Positions 16,454 to 24,202 of a DNA stretch of 64,000 nt are shown here, one piece after another; position 1 is the stretch's first letter; the number at the start of each line of letters is the position of its first letter. The stretch spans positions 45,330 to 109,329 of the forward strand of contig DASREE010000018.1 in the NCBI GenBank assembly GCA_035652235.1, given 5' to 3'. Position numbers and translations under genes: made by a program. This stretch comes from PALSA-612 sp035652235 (GTDB lineage Bacteria > Actinomycetota > Thermoleophilia > Gaiellales > Gaiellaceae). The notes below the pieces were generated by a model. The model searched no databases. It had not been told where the DNA came from and saw nothing but the letters and a program-made list of their open reading frames with translations.

Positions 16454-17971
16454 TCACATGCGCTCGGGAGCCTCCACGCCGACGAGGTCGAGCGCGCGTG
16501 CGATCACCGCCTGCGTGGCGCGGCACAGCCCGAGCCTGAAGCCCTCGCGCTCCCCGCTGCCGAGCACGCGGTGATGGTGGTAGAAGCGGTGGAAGTCGTC
16601 GGCAAGCTGGATCGCGTAGATCGGCAGAGCGTGCGGCCCCCGCCGCTCCGTCGCCTCGGCGACGATCGCCGGGAACTCGACCAGGCGTTTGATCAGCCCC
16701 CGCTCCTCCGGTTCGAGCCTGCCCGGTGGCGCCGCCGACGACGCGACCCCGCCGGCGTTGCGCAGGATGCCGGCGATCCGCGCGTGCGCGTACTGGACGT
16801 AGTAGACCGGGTTCTTCTGCGACTTCTCCGCGGCCAGGTCGACGTCGATCTCGATTGTCTGGTCATGGCTGCGGGAGACGAGATACCAGCGTGCGGCGTC
16901 GACGCCGATCTCGTCCATCAGCTCGTCCAGCTCGACGATGTCGCCGGCCCGCTTCGACATCGCCGCCACCTCGCCGGAGCGGACGAGGTGGACGAACTGG
17001 TACAGGAGCACCTCGACCCGCTCCGGGTCGTAGCCGAGCATCCTGGCGACGGCCGCGTACCAGTTGCGCGTGCCGTGGTGGTCGGCTCCGAGCACGTAGA
17101 TGGCGCGGTCGAAACCCCGGCTGAGCTTGTCCTCGAGGTAGGCGATGTCGGCCCCCCGGTAGGTGGGGGCGCCGCTCGAGCGGATGACGACCCGGTCCTG
17201 CTCGTCTCCGTACGCCGACGAGCGGGCCCAGACCGCGCCGTCACGCTCGTACGTGTCCAGGCGCGGCAGCAGTCCGGGAAGCCGCCGCTCGAGCTCGCTC
17301 TGTCGGCGCCACGAGTCGTAGTGGATGCGGAAGCGCTCGAGCGTCGTCTCGATCCGGCGCAGCATGAGCGCTACCGGGTCGCCCCCGGTACGCGCGAGCT
17401 CCTCGACGTAGGCACCGCGATAGCCGTCCGCGGGCGGCTCCCGCCCCTGCCTGGCCGCCTCGACCGACTCGCGGAAGCGCTCCATCTGCGTGCCGGCGTC
17501 GTTGTAGTAGTACTCGCGCTCGACCTGGTGCCCGGCGAAGGTGAGCAGGCGGGCGACCGAGTCGCCGTAGGCACCGTTGCGGGCGGCGGCGACGGTGATC
17601 GGCCCCGTCGGATTGGCGGACACCATCTCCACCTGCACGCGCTCGGGCACCTCCGCGCTCCGGCCGCCGTACGCCGGGCCTGCGTCCAGGATCTCGGCCA
17701 GGGCCTCCCCGTACCAGGGCGGCCGCAGCCACAGGTTGACGAAGCCCGGCCCGGCCACCTCGCAGCGCTCCACCTCCGGCAGCTCGCGGGCGCGCGCTGC
17801 GATCTCCTCGGCCACCTGGCGCGGCGGGCGGCGCTGGCTCGAAGCCGCCCGCAGCGCGGCGTTCGTCGCGTAGTCGCCGTGCTCGGCCTTGGGGGGCCGC
17901 TCGAGCGAGATCGGCGTCCCGGCGAGCCCGGACAGGGCGGCCTCGAGCCGCACGAGGGTCTTCGCTCCCAC
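16454..17971 (-). CDS. argS: arginyl-tRNA synthetase (variant HIGH site)
   Basis: Charges tRNA-Arg. The order is right for ArgRS: an N-terminal additional domain (HGDYATNAAL), a Rossmann core, a KMSKR-like MSKRAGD loop (residues 338-344), and an anticodon-binding helical domain ending AIARALDLVGVEAPERM. The segment that normally carries HIGH (SANPTGPLHVGH) reads SANPTGPITVAAARNG, so both histidines are replaced (T126, A129). At 505 residues it is shorter than the common 550-580. GTG starts the gene ten bases after the channel-like gene, probably in one operon with it. Confidence 0.9.
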   Translation of the reverse strand: MGAKTLVRLEAALSGLAGTPISLERPPKAEHGDYATNAALRAASSQRRPPRQVAEEIAARARELPEVERCEVAGPGFVNLWLRPPWYGEALAEILDAGPAYGGRSAEVPERVQVEMVSANPTGPITVAAARNGAYGDSVARLLTFAGHQVEREYYYNDAGTQMERFRESVEAARQGREPPADGYRGAYVEELARTGGDPVALMLRRIETTLERFRIHYDSWRRQSELERRLPGLLPRLDTYERDGAVWARSSAYGDEQDRVVIRSSGAPTYRGADIAYLEDKLSRGFDRAIYVLGADHHGTRNWYAAVARMLGYDPERVEVLLYQFVHLVRSGEVAAMSKRAGDIVELDELMDEIGVDAARWYLVSRSHDQTIEIDVDLAAEKSQKNPVYYVQYAHARIAGILRNAGGVASSAAPPGRLEPEERGLIKRLVEFPAIVAEATERRGPHALPIYAIQLADDFHRFYHHHRVLGSGEREGFRLGLCRATQAVIARALDLVGVEAPERM

Positions 17972-17981
17972 GTGGGCCCCG

Positions 17982-19010
17982 CTATCCGGCGACCGGCTCG
18001 CGCGGCTGGAAGCGTTCCTCCAGCGCCTGCAGCTCCCGATCGGTGCCGACGGCGATCAGCACGTCGCCCGCCTCGAGCACCGTGTCGGGGCTCGGGATCG
18101 CCTCGAAGCGGCCGCCGGCGCGCCGCACCGCGATGATCAGCGCGCCCGTGTCGTGGCGGACGCGGAGCTCGCGGATCGACCGGCCGACGCGGCCCGAGGC
18201 GGCACTCACCTCGATCTCCTCCAGGCGGATGTCGGGCCCTGCCGTCGTGCTGACGACATCGAGGAAGGCAGCGACCTGCGGGCGCAGGACGAGCTTCGCC
18301 ATCTCCTGGCCGGCGGCCGAGTAGGGCTGCACCACCCGGTCTGCCCCCGCGCGGCGCATCTTGCGAGCAGCATCCTCGTCCGAGGCGCGGGTGACGATGA
18401 ACAGGTCCGGGCGCATCGCTCGCGCCGAGAGCGTGATGTACAGGTTGTCCGGGTCGGAGTCGCTCGAGGCGACGAGCCCCTTCGCCCGGTCGATGCCCGC
18501 CTTCTGCAGGTCCTCGTCCTGCGTGCCCGTGCCGTGGATCCAGTTCTCGCCTGCCTCGCGGGCGTTGCGCAGCGCGTCCGCGTTGAAGTCGAGCACGACG
18601 TAGGGGACGCCCTCCTGCCGCAGCTCCTGCGCCACCCGCCGCCCGACGCGACCGTAGCCGCAGATGATGTAGTGGTCGCGCAGGCCCTGGTTCACGCGCC
18701 TCCTCTTCAGCTCGCTCCACGCCCCCGTGAGGACGCCGCGGGTGACGATGTCGACGAGCGTCCCCGCCAGGTAGGCGTAGATTGCCATCCCGAGCAGGAT
18801 CACGACCACGGTGGCGACGCGGCCGCCGGTGGTGTGTGGGGTCGTGTCCTCTCCCGTCAGGGAGATGGTGACCGTGGAACGGTACAGGGCGCGGAAGAAG
18901 GACTCGTCGAGGAGGAAGGCGAACGCGGCCGTGCCGCCGAGCAGCACGAGCCCGAAGACGACGAGCCCGGCCAGGAAGTGGCGCAGCCTGAGCGGGCCGT
19001 CCGCAGTCAC
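17982..19010 (-). CDS. two-helix RCK (TrkA-type) channel-like protein without GYG filter
   Basis: A 342-residue protein with the layout of bacterial RCK potassium channels: two membrane helices (about 12-34 and 64-88) around a pore-loop region, then a TrkA-N NAD-binding domain (YIICGYGRVGRRVAQEL) and a TrkA-C domain. The expected TVGYGD filter is replaced by TVTISLTGED (residues 46-55), so K+ selectivity should not be assumed. The GTG at 19010 was chosen over a longer frame because it lies six bases after GATACT and removes a cysteine-rich, non-conserved extension. It is divergent from the DUF3467 gene. Confidence 0.8.
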   Translation of the reverse strand: MTADGPLRLRHFLAGLVVFGLVLLGGTAAFAFLLDESFFRALYRSTVTISLTGEDTTPHTTGGRVATVVVILLGMAIYAYLAGTLVDIVTRGVLTGAWSELKRRRVNQGLRDHYIICGYGRVGRRVAQELRQEGVPYVVLDFNADALRNAREAGENWIHGTGTQDEDLQKAGIDRAKGLVASSDSDPDNLYITLSARAMRPDLFIVTRASDEDAARKMRRAGADRVVQPYSAAGQEMAKLVLRPQVAAFLDVVSTTAGPDIRLEEIEVSAASGRVGRSIRELRVRHDTGALIIAVRRAGGRFEAIPSPDTVLEAGDVLIAVGTDRELQALEERFQPREPVAG

Positions 19011-19015
19011 GTGAG

Positions 19016-19022
19016 TAGTATC
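19016..19022. promoter_or_regulatory. bidirectional -10 core between two leaderless genes
   Basis: TAGTATC reads as -10 TAGTAT (19016-19021) towards the DUF3467 GTG at 19030, eight bases on. On the other strand it reads GATACT (19022-19017), six bases before the channel GTG at 19010. The whole intergenic gap is 19 bases, so each -35 region would lie inside the opposite gene. Confidence 0.65.
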
Positions 19023-19029
19023 CCTGCAC

Positions 19030-19323
19030 GTGGAGCCCGAGTCGCAGGAGCGGCAGCTCAACCTCCATCTCGACCCGCAGCACATCGCCGGCGTGTACGC
19101 GAACTTCGCCAACGTCAGCTTCTCCGACTACGAGTTCACGATCACCTTCGCCCGTGTCGATCACGAGGTCGAGGGAGACGAGATCCCGGGCGTCGTCGTC
19201 GGGCGTGTCAACCTGACGCCGAAGTTCATGCGGGAGCTGATGGACGCGATGCAGGACTGCTGGTCGAGGTGGTCAGCGCGGGAGGCGATCCGCAGCCTGC
19301 CCGAGTCCTCTGCCGGCGGGTAG
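19030..19323 (+). CDS. DUF3467 protein
   Basis: A 97-residue protein with the DUF3467 pattern: HIAGVYANFANVSFSDYEFTITFARVD, then VVGRVNLTPKFMRELMDAMQDCW. The family is small, cytoplasmic and of unknown function; the C-terminus here adds about 20 polar residues. The GTG start follows the shared core at 19016-19022. Its stop is only three bases from the stop of the convergent M48 gene. Confidence 0.8.
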   Translation: MEPESQERQLNLHLDPQHIAGVYANFANVSFSDYEFTITFARVDHEVEGDEIPGVVVGRVNLTPKFMRELMDAMQDCWSRWSAREAIRSLPESSAGG

Positions 19324-19326
19324 GCC

Positions 19327-20577
19327 TCAGCGACGCGCTGCGACCCGCCGCCGCCACGCCTCGGCCATGGCGATGCGCTGCATCAGCGTCGGGTGATCCT
19401 CGAGCAGCACGTACTCCCAGGTGGGTGGGTTCGGCTCGTCCAGGCTCGTCGCCTGGAAGCGCTCGACGAGGCCGACGAAGCTGCCCGGGTCGCGCGTCGT
19501 CTGCAGCGCCACCCAGTCCGCCTCCGCTTCGTCGTGGCGCGAGATCAGGTTCTGCAGCGGCAGCGCGGCGAGGTCGAGGGCGGCAAGGAGGAGGAGCGCG
19601 AGCGGCACCGACTCCGGGCGCGCCATCCCCCCGCGGCGGCGCGTGCCGGCTGCGATCAGGTACGCACCCGGAAAGGCGAAGAGCGCGTACCAGCCGATCT
19701 CCTTCCACAGGTGGTCGCGCGCATGGTGGCCGAACTCGTGCGCGAGCACGGTGCGCACCTCCGCCTCGCTGAAGCGCCCGTCGAGCAGCGTGTCCCACAG
19801 GAAGATGCGCTTCGACGGCCCGAGGCCGGTCGCGTACGCGTTGGCGCTCGACGTGTACCGGCTCACGTCCTCCACCTCGACGCGCACCCCCGGCTCTCCC
19901 TCCGCCCTGGCGATCCGGCGCACGTCGGCGGCGAGGGCGGGGTCGCGGATCGGATGCGCGTCCGTGACGAGGTACGGCTGGACGAAGGCGAACAGCAGCG
20001 CCTCGGCGACGAACACGGGCGCGGCCAGCAGCCACCAGCGCTCGCCGACGAGGCCGGCCAGCCCCATGACCACGAGCACGGCGAGGCAGAGGAGGACGAA
20101 CGTGACGCCGAGCCCGAGCCAGCCGCCGAGCACGACCTCCAGATAGCTCGCCCTGGACACGGCGTGGTGGCGGTCCCACCAGTTGCCGACGATCCGGAAC
20201 GGCACCTGCACGAGCCAGACGAGCGCGAAGCCGAGCATGGCGAGGAACATCCCCGTGCCGATGCGCCCGGCCGCCGACTCGCGCATGAAGCGAGCGCCGG
20301 TCGCTGCGTAGACGGCGAGCGCCGCGAGCAGGGCCGCGGTCGAGCCGATCCAGAGCAGCTGGTGGACGCGCTGGAAGCTGTCGGCTCGCGCCAGCTGCTG
20401 CGGCGTGAAGAAGCTGCGCGGGTCGAGATGCGGCAGGGTGAGGCTGGAGGGGACGCTCGACCGCCACAGGAACAAGCCGGCCGCCGACCAGCCGCAGGCG
20501 AGCGCGACAAGGAGCAGCAGCCGCCCGGCGGCGCGGCGGGCGCCGTCGCCGGCGAGGTGGTGGGGGCGCGTCAACAC
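19327..20577 (-). CDS. M48 family membrane zinc metallopeptidase (CAAX protease-like)
   Basis: A 416-residue membrane protein of the Ste24/M48 type. Hydrophobic segments flank the catalytic domain: about residues 18-38, 74-92, 107-125, 147-175 and 182-200 before it, and two after. The zinc motif is HEFGH (280-284), with the third ligand in HDEAEADWVALQ. Such enzymes cut membrane or prenylated substrates; in bacteria they take part in membrane protein quality control. The GTG start has a TAGAGT box 11 bases upstream. A second, shorter M48 protein is encoded at 61982-62821. Confidence 0.85.
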   Translation of the reverse strand: MLTRPHHLAGDGARRAAGRLLLLVALACGWSAAGLFLWRSSVPSSLTLPHLDPRSFFTPQQLARADSFQRVHQLLWIGSTAALLAALAVYAATGARFMRESAAGRIGTGMFLAMLGFALVWLVQVPFRIVGNWWDRHHAVSRASYLEVVLGGWLGLGVTFVLLCLAVLVVMGLAGLVGERWWLLAAPVFVAEALLFAFVQPYLVTDAHPIRDPALAADVRRIARAEGEPGVRVEVEDVSRYTSSANAYATGLGPSKRIFLWDTLLDGRFSEAEVRTVLAHEFGHHARDHLWKEIGWYALFAFPGAYLIAAGTRRRGGMARPESVPLALLLLAALDLAALPLQNLISRHDEAEADWVALQTTRDPGSFVGLVERFQATSLDEPNPPTWEYVLLEDHPTLMQRIAMAEAWRRRVAARR

Positions 20578-20670
20578 GGCGCGCAGGCACTCTACGGCGC
20601 GACCGCGGCGGCGGTGCCTGCGCGCCCGGCCGCAGGCGCCGGACCCGCGCTCGGGTTAGGCTCGACCTCC

Positions 20671-21399
20671 GTGCGCGTCGCCGTCATCTCGGACATCCAC
20701 GGCAACCTGCACGCCCTGGAGGCGTCGCTCGCGGCGATCCGCCGCGAGCGACCGGACGAGATCTGGTGCCTCGGCGACCTCGTCGGCTACGGCGCCCGCC
20801 CGAACGAATGCTGCCTGACCGTCGAGGAACAAGCCGGCGTGTGCCTGGCGGGAAACCACGATCTCGGCGTCCGAGGCGACGTCGACCTGGACAGCTTCTC
20901 GCCCGACGCAGCCGCCGCCGCGCGCTGGACGCGACAGGTGCTCGGCGGCGGCGCCCGGGCGTTCCTCGCCCGCCTCAGCCCGCTCGGCGAGGCATCCGGT
21001 GTCCAGCTCTTCCACGGCAGCCCGCGCGACCCCGTCTGGGAGTACGTCCTCACCGAGGAGGCAGCCCGCGCGGCGCTCGAGGAGACGACGGCGAGCATCG
21101 TCCTCGTCGGGCACAGCCATGTCCCCCTGGCGCTCCAGCTGGACGATGGGCGCCTCGAGGGCGGCCACGCGCCCGGCGGCACGACGCTCGACCTGAGGCA
21201 GGGTCGCTGGCTCCTCAACCCCGGCTCGATCGGCCAGCCGCGGGATGGAGACCCCCGTGCCGCGCACCTGCTCCTCGACCTGGACGGGCGGCGGGCTGCG
21301 TTCGTGCGCAGCGAGTACCCGGTCGAGCGCACGCAGGCGGAGATCCGCGCCGCCGGGCTCCCGGAGCTGCTCGCCGAGCGGCTCGCAGGCGGTCTCTAG
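20671..21399 (+). CDS. calcineurin-like metallophosphoesterase (YfcE-like)
   Basis: A 242-residue phosphodiesterase/phosphatase. The metal-binding blocks appear in order: ISDIHGNLHAL (7-17), GDLVGYG, GNHD, LFHGSP and GHSHVP, and NPGSIGQPRDG is a family landmark. The substrate is unknown. The GTG start is eight bases after TAGGCT (20657-20662). It is convergent with the sigma factor gene, with six bases between stops. Confidence 0.88.
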   Translation: MRVAVISDIHGNLHALEASLAAIRRERPDEIWCLGDLVGYGARPNECCLTVEEQAGVCLAGNHDLGVRGDVDLDSFSPDAAAAARWTRQVLGGGARAFLARLSPLGEASGVQLFHGSPRDPVWEYVLTEEAARAALEETTASIVLVGHSHVPLALQLDDGRLEGGHAPGGTTLDLRQGRWLLNPGSIGQPRDGDPRAAHLLLDLDGRRAAFVRSEYPVERTQAEIRAAGLPELLAERLAGGL

Positions 21400-21405
21400 G
21401 AGTGA

Positions 21406-22032
21406 TCAGACCGGACGCAGGTGGGCGCGCGCCTCGACGGAGGACGGGGCGACGGCGGCCGCAGAGGTCTCCGACGCCCCCGGGTAGCCGATGCCCTCGC
21501 GCGCGAGCGCGAGCTGAACCTCTTCGCGCGCCTTGTAGATGCGCCACTTCACGGTCGCGAGCGTGATCTCCAACGAGTCGGCGATCTCGGCGTAGGAGAG
21601 CCCGACCACGTCGCGCAGCAGCAACGCCATCTTCAGGTCGACGTTGAGCGCGTTGACGGCGCGCCAGACGGCGTCGATTGCTTCGATCCGCTCGGCGGGC
21701 GCGTCCAGCACCTCGAAGGCGGGGGCGTCCTCGAGCGCCATCACCGCGCGCGGCCTGCGCTCGGTCGCGCGCAGCTCGTCCAGCACCCGGTTCTTCGTCA
21801 CCTGGAACAGCCAGGTCGTGAAGCGGCAGCGGAGCGAGAACCTCGGCAGTCCCTGGAAGACGCGCAGGAAGACCTCCTGCGTCAGGTCCTCGGCCAGCGA
21901 GCGGTCGCCGACGAGCCGCAGCACGTAGTTGAAGACCGGCGTCTCGTACGCCCTGACGATGATGGAGAAGGCTCGCTCGTCACCGCGCTGCGCCTTGCGC
22001 AGGATGCCGAGATCAGGTTGCTCCAGTGACAA
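21406..22032 (-). CDS. ECF-type RNA polymerase sigma factor
   Basis: A sigma-70 family factor with region 2 (AFSIIVRAYETPVFNYVLRLVGDRSLAEDLTQEVFLRVF, and FTTWLFQVTKNRVLDELR for -10 melting) and region 4 (LRDVVGLSYAEIADSLEITLATVKWRIYKARE) but no region 3, so ECF class. No anti-sigma gene is adjacent. The start is uncertain. A TTG at 22032 lies nine bases after TATACT (22047-22042) and gives 208 residues; ATG codons at 22080 and 22059 would put the promoter inside the gene and encode a poorly coding-like N-terminus. It follows gpmI but probably has this own promoter. Confidence 0.85.
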   Translation of the reverse strand: MSLEQPDLGILRKAQRGDERAFSIIVRAYETPVFNYVLRLVGDRSLAEDLTQEVFLRVFQGLPRFSLRCRFTTWLFQVTKNRVLDELRATERRPRAVMALEDAPAFEVLDAPAERIEAIDAVWRAVNALNVDLKMALLLRDVVGLSYAEIADSLEITLATVKWRIYKAREEVQLALAREGIGYPGASETSAAAVAPSSVEARAHLRPV

Positions 22033-22099
22033 GGTGCGGGGAGTATAGCTCCGGTGCATGCGTGCATCATCGCTATGCACACCCGGGCTTACGCCGGTT

Positions 22100-23545
22100 T
22101 TACCGGTCGCGCTGAAGCAGGCTTCGGCCGGTCATGGCCGCGGGCGGCTCGACCCCCACGAGCGCGAGCGCCGTCGGCGCCAGGTCCGACAGCTCGCCTC
22201 CGTCCCGGAGCGTCGCCGCCACCTCGGTGACGACGAGCGGCACCGGATTCGTCGTGTGCGCGGTGTGCGGGCTGACGCCGTCCGCCTCGACGAGCTGCTC
22301 GGCGTTGCCGTGGTCGGCGGTGACGAGCAGCACGCCTCCCGCCCGCTCGACGGCCTGGACGACCCGTCCCAGGCAGCGGTCGGTCGCCTCGACGGCCTCG
22401 ACGACGGCCGGAATGACGCCGGTGTGCCCGACCATGTCGGGGTTGGCGAAGTTGACGATCGCGAAGCCGTAGCCGTCGCCGATCTCGGCGCAGAAGCGGT
22501 CGGCCAGCTCGGGCGCGGACATCTCCGGCTTGCGGTCGTACGTCCCCACCTCGCGCGGCGAGGGAACGAGGATCCTGCTCTCTCCCGGCCACTCCTGCTC
22601 GCGGCCGCCGTTGAAGAAGTACGTCACGTGGGCGTACTTCTCGGTCTCGGCGGCGTGCAGCTGACGGATCCCGTGCGCGGCGAGCACCTGCGCCATCGTC
22701 TGCTCGACTTCCTGCTCGGGGAAGACGACCGGGCAGCGGAAGTCGTCTCGGTAGCGGGTCATCGTCGTCAGGTCGAAGCCTGCCTCGAGCAGGCGCTCGC
22801 TGAGCTGGCGTGCCCGGTCGGGCCGGAAGTTGAAGAAGATCGCCGAGTCGCCGCGCTCGAGCCGGGGCCTGCCGCGCAGCACCACCGGCTCGACGAACTC
22901 GTCCGTGACGCCCGCCTCGTAGCTCGCCTGCACGGCCGCGACCGGGTCGTCCGCCTGCACGCCGCGACCGTGCACGATCGCGTCGAAGGCGCGCTGCGTG
23001 CGCTCCCAGCGACCGTCCCGGTCCATCGCGTAGTAGCGCCCGGCGACGGTGGCGATCCGCTCGGCGGGGAGCGCGGCGAGGTCGCGCACGGCCGCGTGCG
23101 GGGAGACGTCGCGCCCGTCCGTGAACGCGTGGATCCACGTCTTGTCCGGCGCGAAGCGCAGGAGCGCCCGCAGGTGGTCGACGTGCGAGTGGACGCCTCC
23201 GTGCGAGACGAGGCCGAGGAGGTGGACGTTTCGGCCCCGCCGGAAGGCGGAGCGGAGCACGGGGTTGGCGAAGAAGGAGCCGTCCTCGATCGCCCTGTTG
23301 ACGCGCATCAGGTCCTGGTAGAGGACGCGGCCGGCGCCGATCGTCAGGTGCCCCACCTCCGAGTTGCCCATCTGCCCGGGCGGCAGCCCGACCGCCTCCC
23401 CGGAGGCTTCGAGCGTCGTATGCGGGTAGTCGCGCCACAGCCGGTCGAAGACGGGTGTCGAGGCGAGGGAGACCGCGTTGCCCGGGCCGGGCGGCGCGCA
23501 GCCCCAGCCGTCGAGAACGACGAGGACTACCGGGCCGCGAGGCAA
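22100..23545 (-). CDS. gpmI: 2,3-bisphosphoglycerate-independent phosphoglycerate mutase
   Basis: Interconverts 3- and 2-phosphoglycerate using two Mn ions and a phosphoserine. The metal sites (VVLVVLDGWG at the N-terminus, VTADHGNAEQ and SPHTAHTTNPVP near the C-terminus) and the nucleophile segment PGQMGNSEVGHLTIGAGR are present. At 481 residues it is somewhat shorter than the usual 510. No ATG or GTG precedes the first conserved strand, so the TTG at 23545 is taken as the start, overlapping tpiA by 19 bases and implying coupling. It is the last glycolytic gene of the operon. Confidence 0.92.
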   Translation of the reverse strand: MPRGPVVLVVLDGWGCAPPGPGNAVSLASTPVFDRLWRDYPHTTLEASGEAVGLPPGQMGNSEVGHLTIGAGRVLYQDLMRVNRAIEDGSFFANPVLRSAFRRGRNVHLLGLVSHGGVHSHVDHLRALLRFAPDKTWIHAFTDGRDVSPHAAVRDLAALPAERIATVAGRYYAMDRDGRWERTQRAFDAIVHGRGVQADDPVAAVQASYEAGVTDEFVEPVVLRGRPRLERGDSAIFFNFRPDRARQLSERLLEAGFDLTTMTRYRDDFRCPVVFPEQEVEQTMAQVLAAHGIRQLHAAETEKYAHVTYFFNGGREQEWPGESRILVPSPREVGTYDRKPEMSAPELADRFCAEIGDGYGFAIVNFANPDMVGHTGVIPAVVEAVEATDRCLGRVVQAVERAGGVLLVTADHGNAEQLVEADGVSPHTAHTTNPVPLVVTEVAATLRDGGELSDLAPTALALVGVEPPAAMTGRSLLQRDR

Positions 23546-24198
23546 ATGCGCAGGAAGGAGTCGGGGTCGAGCGAGGCGCCGCCGACGAGCGCACCGTCGA
23601 CGTCCGGCTGGGCGAGGAGGCCGGCCGCGTTCTCCGGCTTGACCGAGCCGCCGTAGAGCACGGGCACGTCGAGCAGCGACTTGATGAAGGCGTGCGCCTC
23701 CTGGGCGAGCTCGGGTGTGGCCGTGCGGCCCGTGCCGATCGCCCATACGGGCTCGTAGGCGACGACGAGCGACGGGTGCGGCTCGAGCACGGACACCTGC
23801 CGGCGGAGCACCTCCTCGGTCGCTCCTGCCTCCCGCTCCGTCTCGAGCTCGCCCACGCAGGCGATCACGGCGAGCCCGGCCGCCAGCGCGTGGGCTGCGC
23901 GCCGCGCCACCGTCTCGTCCGTCTCGCCGAACAGCTGGCGGCGCTCCGAGTGGCCGACGATCGCGCCGGTGACTCCCAGCTCCTGCAGCATCCCGGCCGA
24001 GATCTCCCCCGTGAAGGCGCCCTCGTCTGCCCAGTGCACGTTCTGCGCGAACGTGCGCAGGCCCGCGGCCGCGCAGGCCGCGAGCCGCGTGTACGGCGGG
24101 CAGACGACGACGTCGACGCCGTCGAGCCCGGCCAGACGGACGGCAAGCTCGGCCGGCTCGGGGCCACGGAACATCTTCCAGTTGCCGGCGATCAGCAT
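23527..24198 (-). CDS. tpiA: triosephosphate isomerase (compact)
   Basis: Interconverts dihydroxyacetone phosphate and glyceraldehyde-3-phosphate. Catalytic segments are clear: GNWKMF (K8), VGHSERR, and the AYEPVWAIGTG loop with its glutamate, followed by YGGSVKPENA. The length is 223 residues, below the bacterial norm of about 250. Most of the loss is between the helix before the catalytic glutamate and the LYGGS strand (HAFIKSLLDVPVLYGGS is unusually tight). The ATG at 24198 is four bases after the pgk stop, in the glycolytic operon. Confidence 0.93.
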   Translation of the reverse strand: MLIAGNWKMFRGPEPAELAVRLAGLDGVDVVVCPPYTRLAACAAAGLRTFAQNVHWADEGAFTGEISAGMLQELGVTGAIVGHSERRQLFGETDETVARRAAHALAAGLAVIACVGELETEREAGATEEVLRRQVSVLEPHPSLVVAYEPVWAIGTGRTATPELAQEAHAFIKSLLDVPVLYGGSVKPENAAGLLAQPDVDGALVGGASLDPDSFLRICLAAR

Positions 24199-24202
24199 CG
24201 GT

